A stretch of 64,000 nt of DNA, taken from assembly GCA_964017145.1 (NCBI GenBank), contig OZ024840.1, positions 1,984,001-2,048,000 on the forward strand, given 5' to 3'. The stretch comes from Agrocybe praecox. Its lineage: Eukaryota; Basidiomycota; Agaricomycetes; Agaricales; Agrocybaceae. Positions 34,657 to 45,595 of this stretch are shown one piece after another (within the stretch, counting starts at the first letter, position 1; the number at the start of each line of letters is the position of its first letter). Both the position numbers and the translations under genes were made by a program. Below the pieces are notes generated by a model, which had not been told where the DNA came from, ran no database searches, and was given only the letters and a program-made list of their open reading frames with translations.

Positions 34657-37136
34657 ATGGCGTCTTCGTCATCATCTTCCCCAGAGATTCCTTCTGCCAA
34701 TGCTACAGAGCCAGTCTCTCGTTTCTCCTATAAGAATGCCACCCAAGAAGAAGTGCTGGATGATCTTTCCAGGTAAGTTCATACTCGTGCAAGAAATAAT
34801 TTCTGTGCTGTACTAACTGTATCAGCCGATTCATCCTCAACCTTCCCGATGAGGAACTAGTTTCATTAGAACGTCTTTGTTTTCAAGTCGAACAAGCGTG
34901 CGTTGCGATGTGGCCTGCGTTGCGACGATTATAGTTTGACTGATCTGGTTATATTTCAGTCATTGGTTCTATGAGGACTTTATCCGCGAAGAAAACACAA
35001 AACTTCCTTCTTTAGCCCTCAAGAAATTCTCTGAGATGTTATTTCACGCATGCCCGCTTCTACAGCAATGGAGTCACGATCATGAACAGGCCTTTAATAC
35101 ATTCATGCAGTACAAGACACGGGTTCCGGTATGCGGAGCTATCATGTTGAATGATGCAATGGACAAGGTGCGTTTGTCAAACATCGAGTTTTAACAAACA
35201 TCTAAGCTCAACCATCATGCTTTTTACTCAGTGCGTGCTAGTCAAAGGTTGGAAAGCATCATCAGGTTGGGGCTTCCCTAAAGGAAAAATTAACGAGACG
35301 GAACCTCCTCATATTTGTGCCATTCGAGAGGTGTGTAGAGCGATTGTGTCTTACGCGCCTTTGTTTATGTGTCATAGGTTCTGGAAGAGACTGGTTACAA
35401 CCTTGCTGGCCAGCTAAATCCCGAAGATGGTTTTGAAATATCAATCAAAGAACAGAAGATATCCTTATTTGTTGTTCCCGGCGTACCAGAAGACTTTCCG
35501 TTTAAGACAAAAACGCGGAAAGAAATATCTGTAATAATTGGCTCCTTTTCTCAATGCCACTTCCTGATAGATCTTTCTTAGAAAATAGAGTGGTTCAGAT
35601 TAACGGATCTCCCAACTTGGAAAAAGAACAAGGCGTCACCTGGAAGGTTTTACTTGATATCACCGTTCATTTCGTAAGTTTCCTTGATGCTCAAGTCGCT
35701 CCATTAACCAAACTATTGTTCCTAGTCAACTCAAGGCATTCATTCAAGCTCGAAAATCCAACAATACTACACGGAGGACCCCCAAGCAGAAGAAGAAGCA
35801 ACAACCTGTTGTGCATGTCCTTTCAAGGCAGGATGTTTTAGATGCCGACCATGATCCTATTCAAGAATCAAGTTCCCAATCATCTGTCGACAATCCAGGT
35901 CCACTCACGCCATCCCCGCAAGAGCATGAACATGCTGTGACCACAGCGTCTGACATAAAGGAACTGGATCCACATTTTGCGAGATTGCTTTCTTCTCTTA
36001 CAATGTCCGCTTCAAAGAAAGCTAGTAACAACGTGTACGAAAATCAAGTTTTTGGCTCACCTTCAGGTCACGATTCGGATTCATCCAATGACTCACCTGT
36101 TGTACCGCATGTTTTGGAACCTCACGATTGGTCTTCGTCTGTGCCGTCGAATCAGGCTCAGCCAACAATAAACATCGCATCAAGGACAAATTCAACGCAA
36201 AAACAATCTGCTGGACTATCACCAACATCCACTCCATTTGATATTCAGTTCTCCAAGCCCGCGTCCGACGAAAAGAGGAATCGCGATGGAGAAAATCTTG
36301 TTAAGGCTAAGCCTTCCATGACTTCTCCCTTGTTGCAGACGTCTGCTCCTCAAACTTCTGTTCGTAGACTTTCAGGAACCGCTGATATTTCGCCTTACCT
36401 TACCAAAGCTCCTGAAGTCCCGACTTCAGCTAAGACATTGCAGCAATTGTCATTGCTCGAAGCTGTTGCCGAAGAATCTGCCAGGATTGCAGCGCGCGCT
36501 GCAGCTGTCAGTAGGGAGCCTATTCCCACCCCCTATTCGATCCCGACCGCCTATCCCGCTTCTCAGCACTTGCACAATACTGCTCCACCATACGCAGACT
36601 ATCCAGGATTGCCGTCTAGTGCTGCAGGTTTCCACCCTCGTTATCCTTCGAATAATCCAACGAATGCATATTACGATCCATTCCAAGTTCGGTCGAGAAC
36701 GAGCCAGGCACTTCATCGACCTCCGATGCATAATCCTACAGGAAGCATCAGTATGAATCAAAATCACCTCCCTACTGCTTTCAAGGGACCTCGAGGTGGT
36801 CTCATTAGCCCGGGTTATCAAGCAGTGCCTCAATTTATGCAGCAGCAGCAGTTGCAGCAACCCCATCTTTTCAATGTCAATATGCCATTTTATGGTAATC
36901 CAAACCAACCACCGTACCAGCCTGCCCCACTCCCTATGCATGCGTTTGGCATGTCACCTAATCCTTTCCCTCCCCAACCAACCTCGCCTATTCGATCTTA
37001 TCCTACTATTGCCCCTAATGTTATTCCCAATATGAGTACAGCACCTTCTAATCCGCAAAGCACCTCTTCGCTTCTGTCTATCCTCAACGGCAGACCGGCA
37101 ACACAGACAATTGTTCCTGCTCCTGTTCACCAGTAA
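34657..37136 (+). CDS. DCP2: mRNA decapping enzyme Dcp2
   Basis: Seven coding segments (34657..34772, 34826..34897, 34960..35167, 35232..35330, 35378..35530, 35582..35673, 35726..37136) give 716 residues. It removes the m7G cap before 5'-3' decay. The N-terminal regulatory domain ([20 protein letters not shown], then [12 protein letters not shown]) binds Dcp1. The Nudix domain follows, with [15 protein letters not shown] and the Nudix box [20 protein letters not shown] ending in TGY; the box is split by an intron after AIRE. Box B follows: [14 protein letters not shown], then [17 protein letters not shown]. The C-terminal 460 residues are Pro/Gln/Ser-rich and disordered, as in other fungi, where they recruit Edc3/Pat1 through short Leu-rich motifs. 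It is divergent from the TPR-MYND gene (349-bp spacer). Confidence 0.93.
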
Positions 37137-39028
37137 TTCTCTCCTTCAATGTGTTGTACTTTCAGTCACGACCATTTCGATTCCCACTTCGTCGTTTCCC
37201 TCTTTTTTTCTTGTATTCTATTGTCATCATCTGGCAGAGATCTGTCCCGTATTCTTTCTACCCTTTTTTATCCAGGCTTCAACCTGCTACGTTCGTTCTC
37301 TTTGGAAATTTAATGATCCTTACGTCCAAGTACTTGGTTGTTCATATTGTCTTATATCTAGCTAGCTACTTGTTTTGTCTTGTCACAATGTATACAAATG
37401 CAAAAGTGTGGTGGAGGAGATTAGTTGAAATTTTATGGAATTTATAGCAGAGGACATGAGCGTTGGGGTGCAACAACTAAGTGAAAGAGAGACTCGGACA
37501 AAGCATGGCCACTGTTACAGGGTTTATAAATTTATGGAAAGATGCAGATGCAGGCCCCAAGCGGGCACAAATGGAGTTGAAATGGAGAGAATCATGACAT
37601 CGTTTGTCCGAGCACAGACTCAAGGACAATAAGGATGGAGACCAAGTGGCGGCGGCCAAATAAACGTACACGAAAAACTGCCTCTGGAGTCTGGTTAAAG
37701 ATAGGGTAATTTACCCTATTTATTTTCACCGGAACTTGAGCCCGTGGAATTTGACTTTGACCTAATCTGACTGTAAGATTTTCAACTTTGTCGACTTGTC
37801 TTTGGTTTATACTACTCACAACCGGTGGGGTGAGAAAGCTTGGGCCCATATATATCGCATCACGAGTATGTACTCTTGTAGACTCTTGTTGGTAGGAAGT
37901 GTATGTTGGATTGTTTTCTAGTGATGTCCAATATATGTGAGTTCGCAATAACTGCCATAAGAGGCATTATACATATGTCGGTATGTCTAGGTATGTACAG
38001 ATAACTTGCTATGATACATACGTATGATGATAAAATGTTCTCCTCGCGATGCGATTGCCTGCGTGATTGCCTGCAGTTGGCCTGCATCCTTATCTAAATT
38101 TGCCTTTCCTTTCGGAACCGAATCTCGCGGTGGTACTATATAACAGACGTTGGGCACGTACATACGTATGTATGTTATTTACATAACAGTGTGGATCGTG
38201 AATTAAAATGCCTCTTTTGCAATGCGAACTTTCGAATGGAAGACGTTTGAAACTGAGCCCAGGCTCTGTCTTGGTTGATTTCGAGGAATGAATGATCAGT
38301 CGAAGAACCTCGGTAAAATCGTTAAGCGGTATCAATCCGGATGGCCGTCAGGGATTCGTGAGGTGGGTATAGGCTCTAGGGCATGCTAACAAAGTATTCA
38401 AGAAGTCAAGAAACGAAGACTGGTTTAAATGTACCAAGACCAAGAGGCGCCCAAATGAATGATAACCATTTCGACCGAGCACCACAAATATGAGGATGTA
38501 CTGATGGAGGTTGCAGTAAATCTCCGATGAGACATTCTGCGGAAATCCGCACCCAAGGCATGTCAAATTAGGCTGTCATGATAAAACGCGAGATTGATGG
38601 TGATGTCAGCAGAATGTGTTTTTTTGTACATCATGGAATGAAAAGAAAACACACATTCAGCCGTTGCAGCGGACATGCACTGGCAGAATGAGGAGAGTTG
38701 ATTCTTCCGCTTTCTGTCTCCGCCTTATGGCTGTGGGGATTCGGTAAATTTAAAGAGACTTCCGGACAGGTGTCTGTGGTCTATTTTTGTCTTTGATTCA
38801 ATTCATTGGTCCGGCTACTTGCCGGACAAGTCATTGAATCTGTCCCATGAGTGACCGGTTCGAACTGGTTCATGTCACGGTTCGCTTGTGACACAGCTCC
38901 GACCCTCCGTCAGAAAATCTTATCATCATACAGACCATCTTTGTTGCACCTGCGACATCCCTTTCCTGAATCCTCCTGGTCGTTTTTATTCTCTTTGTAT
39001 TAGTCTTTTGCACATCTTTTGAGCAGAC
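37137..39028. other. Long intergenic region
   Basis: About 1.9 kb without a supported gene. It contains AT-rich sequence, short GTATGT/ACATAC-type simple repeats around 37970-38025 and 38155-38175, and a near-repeat (GATTGCCTGC at two places, 38054-38074). A GGTTCGAACT at 38857-38866 resembles a tRNA B-box but has no tRNA around it. The last few hundred bases are presumably the PRPP synthetase promoter. Confidence 0.45.
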
Positions 39029-40348
39029 ATGCTGAACGGCAGCGGTATCAAAATCTTTTCGGGTGCGAATTGTCGTGTATGCAAGCATGAATTTTGAATT
39101 TGCAAGCTGACAAGCTTCTATTCGTAGGGACGAGCCATCCCGAACTTGCTGAGATTATTGCTAGACGGTATCTCTCTTCCCTTATCATCAAGGCTTTCCA
39201 TCCTTGAAAAACGCCATTCATTGACATCATGCTCCAGCATTGGTTTGCCCCTCTCCAAAGCTGAAATCACGAAAAGTGGAATCGGCGAAACAAACGTTAC
39301 CATCGCAGAATCGGTGCGAGAGGACGATGTGTATATCATCAACACAGGCTGTGGAGCAGTCAACACGGCACTTATGGAACTGTGCATCATGATTCATGCC
39401 TGCAAAATCGCAAGTGCAAAGCGAATCACGGCTGTTATTCCTCTGTTTCCCTATGCTCGACAAGATAAAAAAGACAAAAGTCGAGCTCCCATTACGGCTA
39501 AGCTCGTGGCAAATATGATTCAAAAAGCGGGTTGTGATCATGTTATTGTGAGTAGTGGAGGATTTCGAAGCTAGCTCGGCCCCCGCTTGACTACCGTTAT
39601 ATTGTTTACAGACTATGGACCTCCACGCTTCTCAGATTCAGGGTTTCTTTGATGTTCCGGTTGACAAGTGAGTCCAGGATCGCTTCTCAAGCCTAAAGTT
39701 AATTTAAACCGACAATCTAGTGTAAGGAGGTCTACCACCCTGCGCTTTTTTGAATTTGCAACTGAAGCCTTTGCAGCTGTATGCAGAACCATCGGCAATT
39801 CTATATATAAGGACGCATTTCAACGTGGATGATGTCGTTATCGTTTCACCAGATGCTGGAGGCGCTAAACGGTGAGCGAATAGGTTAGCTAGTTTCACGC
39901 AGCGACTAATAAACCTTGCAGAGCTACATCAATAGCTGACCGGCTTGGCGTAGACTTTGCATTATTCCACAAGGAGCGAAAAAAAGCTAACGAAGTATCA
40001 CGTATGGTGTTGGTGGGGAACGTCAAGGACAAGATTGCAATACTTGTGGACGACATGGCAGACACCTGCGGGACACTCTGCCTTGCAGCATCGCACTTGA
40101 CTGAAGCGGGTGCGACGAAGGTATTTGCATTTGTGACCCACGGGATCCTGAGCGGAAATGCGCTGCGGACGATTGAAGGAAGCAGCTTGGAGAAGCTGAT
40201 TGTGACGAACACGCTGCCGCAGAATGCGAACCAGGCAGCATGCAGCAAAATTGAGGTCATTGACATTGGAAAAGTACTTGGAGAAGTGATACGACGGAGC
40301 CACTATGGGGAGAGTGTGTCGAAGCTGTTCCACGAGGTGCCATATTAG
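39029..40348 (+). CDS. PRS: Ribose-phosphate pyrophosphokinase (PRPP synthetase)
   Basis: Coding segments 39029..39062, 39128..39167, 39238..39547, 39612..39667, 39721..39721, 39777..39871 and 39922..40348 give 320 residues, the normal length. It makes PRPP from ribose-5-phosphate and ATP for nucleotide, His and Trp synthesis. Motifs: [59 protein letters not shown] (the flexible ATP-binding loop), [34 protein letters not shown] and the PRPP-binding [13 protein letters not shown]. The frame closes only if a single T at 39721, flanked by perfect AG and GT sites, is an exon: GAC AA + T + CTG gives Asp-Asn-Leu, the conserved sequence. It belongs to the short PRS class without the large insertions seen in yeast Prs1/Prs5. 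Confidence 0.92.
39721..39721 (+). other. Predicted single-nucleotide exon in PRPP synthetase
   Basis: Intron 39668..39720 (53 nt, GTGAGT...CTAG) and intron 39722..39776 (55 nt, GTAAGG...GCAG) flank one T. It completes the Asn codon AA|T. No alternative acceptor yields the required frame with AG ends. Confidence 0.75.
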
Positions 40349-40605
40349 TACTAGTTACAGATTGTACGAAAGTCACGGATTAAATTGAACCGGCTTGGAT
40401 CTGTCCCGAACGATTGGCTACGATCGATCAAAAAGAGATGTCCAGATTAGGAATGAGCAGGTTGGGTCGGGGGCTCTGAGCTACGAGCACGGTTCTCTCT
40501 TCTTTTTTTCAGCCTTGTGCAGGCCTCGCCAGCGAACCTCGAATATCTTTATTTCTATGTTCCCTTGATCCTTTCCTTTATATCACCCTCTCACTCAAAG
40601 GCCAA

Positions 40606-43600
40606 ATGCAAGGTATCTGACAGAATCCAAACAGCTCATTTTATATATCTCTCTCACACTCTTCCCAGATGGCCATGCTCAACAACAACCAAACGGCCAT
40701 CCTCACACAAACAACCATTCACAACACAGGCCTCAGCTCAAGGCCCCTATTACGGTCGTCGGAATCCCCAGCGTATCCATACACAACAACAGGCTTCACG
40801 TTGGCACCTCCCAGACCAGTCCGCTAGCTTCCTACTTCTTTCCGCTTTTCCCCAGCTTATTTTTCCCTCTATCTAGGCTCGACACGCTCATATACACCCC
40901 TCAAGGTCTTGGGAGATGGTTCATTTGGCACCGTTTGGCTCTGCGATTGGCATGGCACTTTACCCCCAAATACCCCACTTTCCCCGATGCAGTGTGGAGC
41001 AGGTGCGAGGCCAGAATGGGCCGGGAAGCGGTTGGTAGCAGTCAAGTTGATGAAGAAGAGATGGGAGGGAGGTTGGGATGAGTGTCAGAAACTCAAGGAG
41101 CTTGAGGTGCGTTATCCTCCAATTCTTTTTCTCTTAATTCGCGCGTTAAAGCGCATACATTCAGTCTCTGCGCGCAATTCCTTTTCACCCAAACATTATT
41201 CCACTGTACGATTTCTTCCTTCTTCCCGACACCAAAGAACTGTATTTCGTGTTTGAATCCATGGAGGGAAACCTTTACCATCTCATCAAAGCACGTAAAG
41301 GCCGACCGCTCGCGGGTGGCCTAGTTTCTTCTGTTTTTCGCCAAATCGTAACCGGACTAGACCACATACACGCCCACGGCTACTTTCATCGCGACATGAA
41401 GCCTGAGAACGTCCTCGTCACTACCACCGGTCTCTTCGACTACACCAGCCTGTCACCAATCGCACCGCCGAACGCACCGAAGGAGAAAGATGTCGTTGTC
41501 ATCATCAAACTAGCCGATTTCGGTCTTGCTCGAGAAACGAAAAGTTCACCACCTTACACAGAATATGTATCCACCCGTTGGTATCGGGCGCCAGAGGTGT
41601 TGCTATTGAGTCGAGATTACTCGAATCCTGTCGATATGTGGGCATTTGGTACAATCATGGCAGAACTAGTCAATTTGCGTCCACTATTTCCTGGCTCTGA
41701 TCAGATTGATCAGGTGGCACGAATTTGTGAGATTCTGGGAGACCCGTCAGATGCGTATGGGGTTGACATGTACGGAAGTCTGTTAGGTGGAGGTCCATGG
41801 GCTAAAGGAGTCAAACTTGCAGAGGTTATTGGCTTCCAGTTTCCTCAGGTGCGTTAACAATTTAGTTGCATTTCAACTTGAATTATTGACTGTGTATCCT
41901 AGATTCCGCCGAAAGACTTTTATTCCCTATTTGAGAAGACGGTACCAGTATCGCTAATCAACTGCATTCGAGATCTTTTGAGATACGATCCTGCAAAACG
42001 TCTAACTAGTAGGCAATGTATGGACCATCCTTACCTGCTAGAAACAATACCCCGTAACAATATCCCTATACCCTCTGGCTTGTATGCATCAACATCGCAA
42101 TCTTCCATTCCCACCATTGGTCCGTACAACGGCTCCAGTTCCAACCCATCATTAACAACAACACCCCACATCCCTCCATCACATTTACGTCCTGTGCATA
42201 ATCACCACCCCCAACACTTTCCCGACGCTTCCACTACCCATCGCATACCCTATTCTACACCTTCACCTCACCCTCAATTTCCCTCTCATCCCAACGTTCC
42301 TATTGCGCACAGTGATTATCGACATGTACCTTCTAATGGTAACTGGCAAGATTCTCAAAACGACTTTCCAATGGATGTCGCTCCTCAAAATCCACCTCAA
42401 CGACCACATCTTATGGATACTCAAGATTCAGCTATGGTTCAAGATGCGCCGCTTGTCGAATCCCAAGATGCTTCTAACGCCCAAGCGTCGCACGGCAGTA
42501 AACTCGGCAAATTGGGTCCTTTGACCTTTGTAAGGAAGCATAGCAAATGGGGTCTTGGTGGTATGTTTGGCGGAGACAAGTCACACCATAATCCCCTTCC
42601 TCCTGTTGATGAAGCAAGTCCGGCTGTGATATATCCTTCCCGCAAGCGCACACAATCTTCAAGTACAGACAGTCGGTCATTGCGTGATTCTTCACCAGTT
42701 CGCGCACCTGCGCCAGTGGATCCGCGTCAAGCTAAGAAAATGCAAGACTTTAACAAAAAGGAGGCTGAACGGTTACTCCGTGAGGCTGAGATCGCTAAGC
42801 GTAAACGGACGGAGACGAGTCAACGGGAACAAGCTCGTGCTGTCACTCTCAAACGTCAACAAATACTTCGCGCCAATGTTGGTGATGATCTCGAATGGCA
42901 AGCAGGTCCCGCGCCGGAACTCAATGCAGGGAAACAACCGTCATCTGGACCAGTTCGACGTGAACAGAGTGCAGGAGGTAATGCAGCCTCGACCATTGGT
43001 GCAGCCGCTGGCAAATTCGTGCAAAGCAGTGAACTACTGCATTCGCCTCCTGATCGAGATAGAGAAAATCGTGACCGTGAATGGAGAAATCAACAAGAGC
43101 GTATGGTCAAGGCTCGGCGGCGGGAATATGATGATGACCACTCGATGTCGTCTTCGGATGTGCATAGTCTTAGTCGGACGTCTTCAATATCCTTCGCTAC
43201 GGTTGATAGTGATCCTGGACCATCAAGGCTACGGAACCGACCAAGTTTATATGGTATCAGTAGGATGACTTCAAGATCTTCTCTACGGACATCCTTTGAC
43301 GACTTTCCACCTTCTGCTCACGACTTTCCGCCTTCTGCTCGTTCATCAAATTCGTTCTCCCTCGAGGGCCAGTTGGTCCACGATTTTCGTACCCAAGCCT
43401 CTGTGTCATCGCATATATCAGGCAGCGTGTCTCCTCCGCCTCTTCAGTTACTTTCTCTTTCTCCTTCCATGTCTCCATCTTCGCCTCCTTATGGGTTACA
43501 ACGACATAAAGGCGACCTCTTATCCAGGACACAATCACCTCCCTTCCTTGCTGTATCTCCTGTTTTCTTCCCAAGCAATCCTCATAGTCCCCGGGATTCA

Positions 43601-43936
43601 AATGGGCAACTACCTCCTCTACCTCCAAGTCCATACGGCCATCCACGAAGTTCATACGGGTATCCCCCCCGCTCAGGACATACACCAAAATCGGCAAAAT
43701 CAGCTATTAATCCGATATTCAAAGTGGTGAGTTACAAATGGGACAGTACGGATGGTCTGGTCCCTGATGACTCCATCCAGCCTCCATTACCACCACCACC
43801 ACTACCTACTTCAACTGGCGATGAACGCCTACTTTCTGCCAACGCCCTCCCACCTTTCTCCCAGTTAGAAGCGGTTGCTGGCGGCGAATTTACACCCCTA
43901 TCGCCGATGGTTTTCACGAAAACAGAAGATTCTTGA
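40606..43936 (+). CDS. Ime2/RCK (MAK)-like protein kinase, 1034 aa
   Basis: Five coding segments (40606..40612, 40669..40818, 40877..41106, 41165..41848, 41903..43936). The kinase domain spans about residues 57-360: LKVLGDGSFGTVWLCDW (Gly loop), VAVKLMKKRW (catalytic Lys), HRDMKPENVL (HRD), LADFGLARE (DFG), and the activation loop TEYVSTRWYRAPE with a T-x-Y dual phosphorylation site, as in RCK/Ime2 and related CMGC kinases. SLRAIPFHPNIIPLYDF also fits. A 660-residue disordered Ser/Pro-rich tail follows, with a Lys/Arg/Glu coiled-coil-like patch (MQDFNKKEAERLLREAEIAK). In fungi Ime2-like kinases control meiosis, filamentation and nutrient responses. The 7-nt first coding exon and the GTCCGC donor at 40819 are inferred; the kinase core is certain. 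Confidence 0.85.
43300..43341 (+). repeat. 21-bp tandem duplication in the kinase tail
   Basis: Two adjacent 21-bp units differing at two positions encode DFPPSAH and DFPPSAR in the disordered C-terminal region of the kinase. Confidence 0.85.
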
Positions 43937-44468
43937 TCCTCTGCTAGACACACTCTTTTGGTTTTTTTTCGTGGCTTTTTTTTTTTTTGGCTTCGTTCCC
44001 CTTTTTGTTCTTTAGGCTCAATTGTTGATTACATATTTTCCTATTTTCCTCCCTCTGCAACCGACCATGTCACTCGTTTTGACCCATCTCGTCTTGATCC
44101 ATCTTACCCAGGAGGTTGTATCAGCGACATACACTAATGAACCTTTGGCTTTACCATCTGCTTCTGCTCCTAATCTGCCATTTTTCATTAGTACCATACT
44201 TTATTCTTTGCTAGTTGCACTATCCAAATTCGGAAGCTACGCATAGTAGTAGACAGACAATATGTATTTTTACGCTCTCAGACTTGCTGCAATACACTCA
44301 AGATCGGGGGCTGGATAATCCAGATCCAAAAAAGAGAATAACCATCCCTCGAAAGGCATCTGCGTGGCAAGACTTCTTTTGACATTCATCTTGGAAAGAG
44401 GAACTTGGAAGGAGCTTAAACGTATTCTATTGTTTCGCATGACAGCGTAAAGGGTGGCTATCAAATAA
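43937..44468. other. Convergent 3' intergenic region
   Basis: Spacer of 532 bp between the kinase (+) and NDUFS6 (-) genes, with long T-tracts at about 43960-43990. No gene is supported; the 44022-44246 frame has no homologue I recognise. Confidence 0.5.
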
Positions 44469-45231
44469 TCAATGATGGTGATGGTGGGGGTCTTGCTCGA
44501 ACCGGATTCCACTATGAGAAACGAACCAGGTTATTAACAATCTCGCCACTGGACTATATTAACGTGATAGGAAGAAAGTACATACCAGTATCTGTATCAG
44601 AAGAAAACAGACCATTTTGGCTCGGGTTTAGTCATTGCGGTCCAGAAGGAAGATGGTAGCGACTTTTACACATACCCGCATGGACGAGGTCCTGGTTGAT
44701 CCTGTCGTTGAGGTATAAGTGTCTTGTGAATTAAGTACTAGAAAGCGAAGTCAACCGCACCAAGTTGATGTAAATTTTGGGATGGCCGAGAGGACCTCCT
44801 CCTGATTTGCCACGAGTTGGGATACGTCAGTGAGCATATTGCTTCATTTCAAGGGGGAAAAGGAAGAAAAAGAGGGCACAGGACAGCGAAGGGGTACTAG
44901 GAAACCACATACCTCCATCACAGACAGCCTTGCGACCTTGCACCAGCCGTATAGGCTCCTGTGCTATAAGTTCCATTGCGCTTAGTGGGTTGGGCTGGAA
45001 TTCCATAGCAGTTTGCTCGAATCTAGGGCCGGATCCAGGACCTGGACGAGGACGCTGGCTCGTCGACCATGTCGTTGCGTAGTTGGGAGATTGCTGGGTG
45101 GTAGCGGGTGGAGTCTCAAGAGCCTTCTTGTCAATCTTGGTGTCCTTTCCTACGACAGCAGGTGTTGAGGCATTCCGCCTAGCGTTCTTTAGAGTGGAAG
45201 TGAGACGAGTTGCAGCACGGCGCCCCAACAT
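44469..45231 (-). CDS. Complex I zinc subunit, NDUFS6 homologue
   Basis: Five coding segments (45231..44913, 44801..44761, 44701..44676, 44591..44586, 44511..44469) give 144 residues. The N-terminus MLGRRAATRLTSTLKNARRN is a mitochondrial targeting sequence. The conserved part is RFEQTAMEFQPNPLSAMELI, then [20 protein letters not shown] and PGPRPCGYCGIRFEQ, ending in a His-rich tail. Cys/His residues bind the structural zinc at the Q/N-module interface of NADH:ubiquinone oxidoreductase. Exon 4 is 6 nt: it completes Gly129, encodes Tyr130 and begins Cys131, so the Cys-x-x-Cys zinc pair depends on its inclusion. The intron after the first exon is 111 nt, long for this window. Confidence 0.9.
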
Positions 45232-45595
45232 GGTTTGGTTAAGATAGAACTCGGATGACCTCCAACAAGTTTCCGGACGCGGAATTCCTTGAGACACTTT
45301 TTCCTTTTTTGGAACTACCCTACGTATAAAGAAACACAAATTTGCGCAATTTAATGAAGTTCACATTTTGTACTCAGTGGCACTACTCGAACACACGTTT
45401 TGAAGTAGCGTTAATTCGTTTCATGTAAATTCCATTGCTACACATCGAGAATATTGTTGTCTACAAATACAATCCTACTAATACAATATTTAATACAATA
45501 TTTCGTTTCATTTTTGAGTCCAAGGTTGCCAGGTTCGACTTGAGAATAAACAGGAACTACACCTGCTTCTCAACCCCGATTTTGTCCACACATAT
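45232..45595. other. Intergenic region between tandem genes
   Basis: Spacer of 364 bp: 3' region of HSP104 and promoter of the NDUFS6 gene, both minus strand. AT-rich; no gene seen. Confidence 0.5.

Noticed and set aside
38850..38880. tRNA B-box-like GGTTCGAACT
   Set aside because: The following bases do not complete the T-arm, and no A-box or acceptor stem pairs around it.
39668..39776. A single 109-nt intron in the PRPP synthetase gene
   Set aside because: It leaves the frame off by one and replaces the conserved Asn-Leu-Tyr by a frameshift; no other AG near 39776 fixes this.
44469..44490. Poly-His end of NDUFS6 taken as an artificial tag
   Set aside because: It is genomic, encoded by mixed CAC/CAT codons, and follows the natural RFEQ end; His-rich ends occur in this family.
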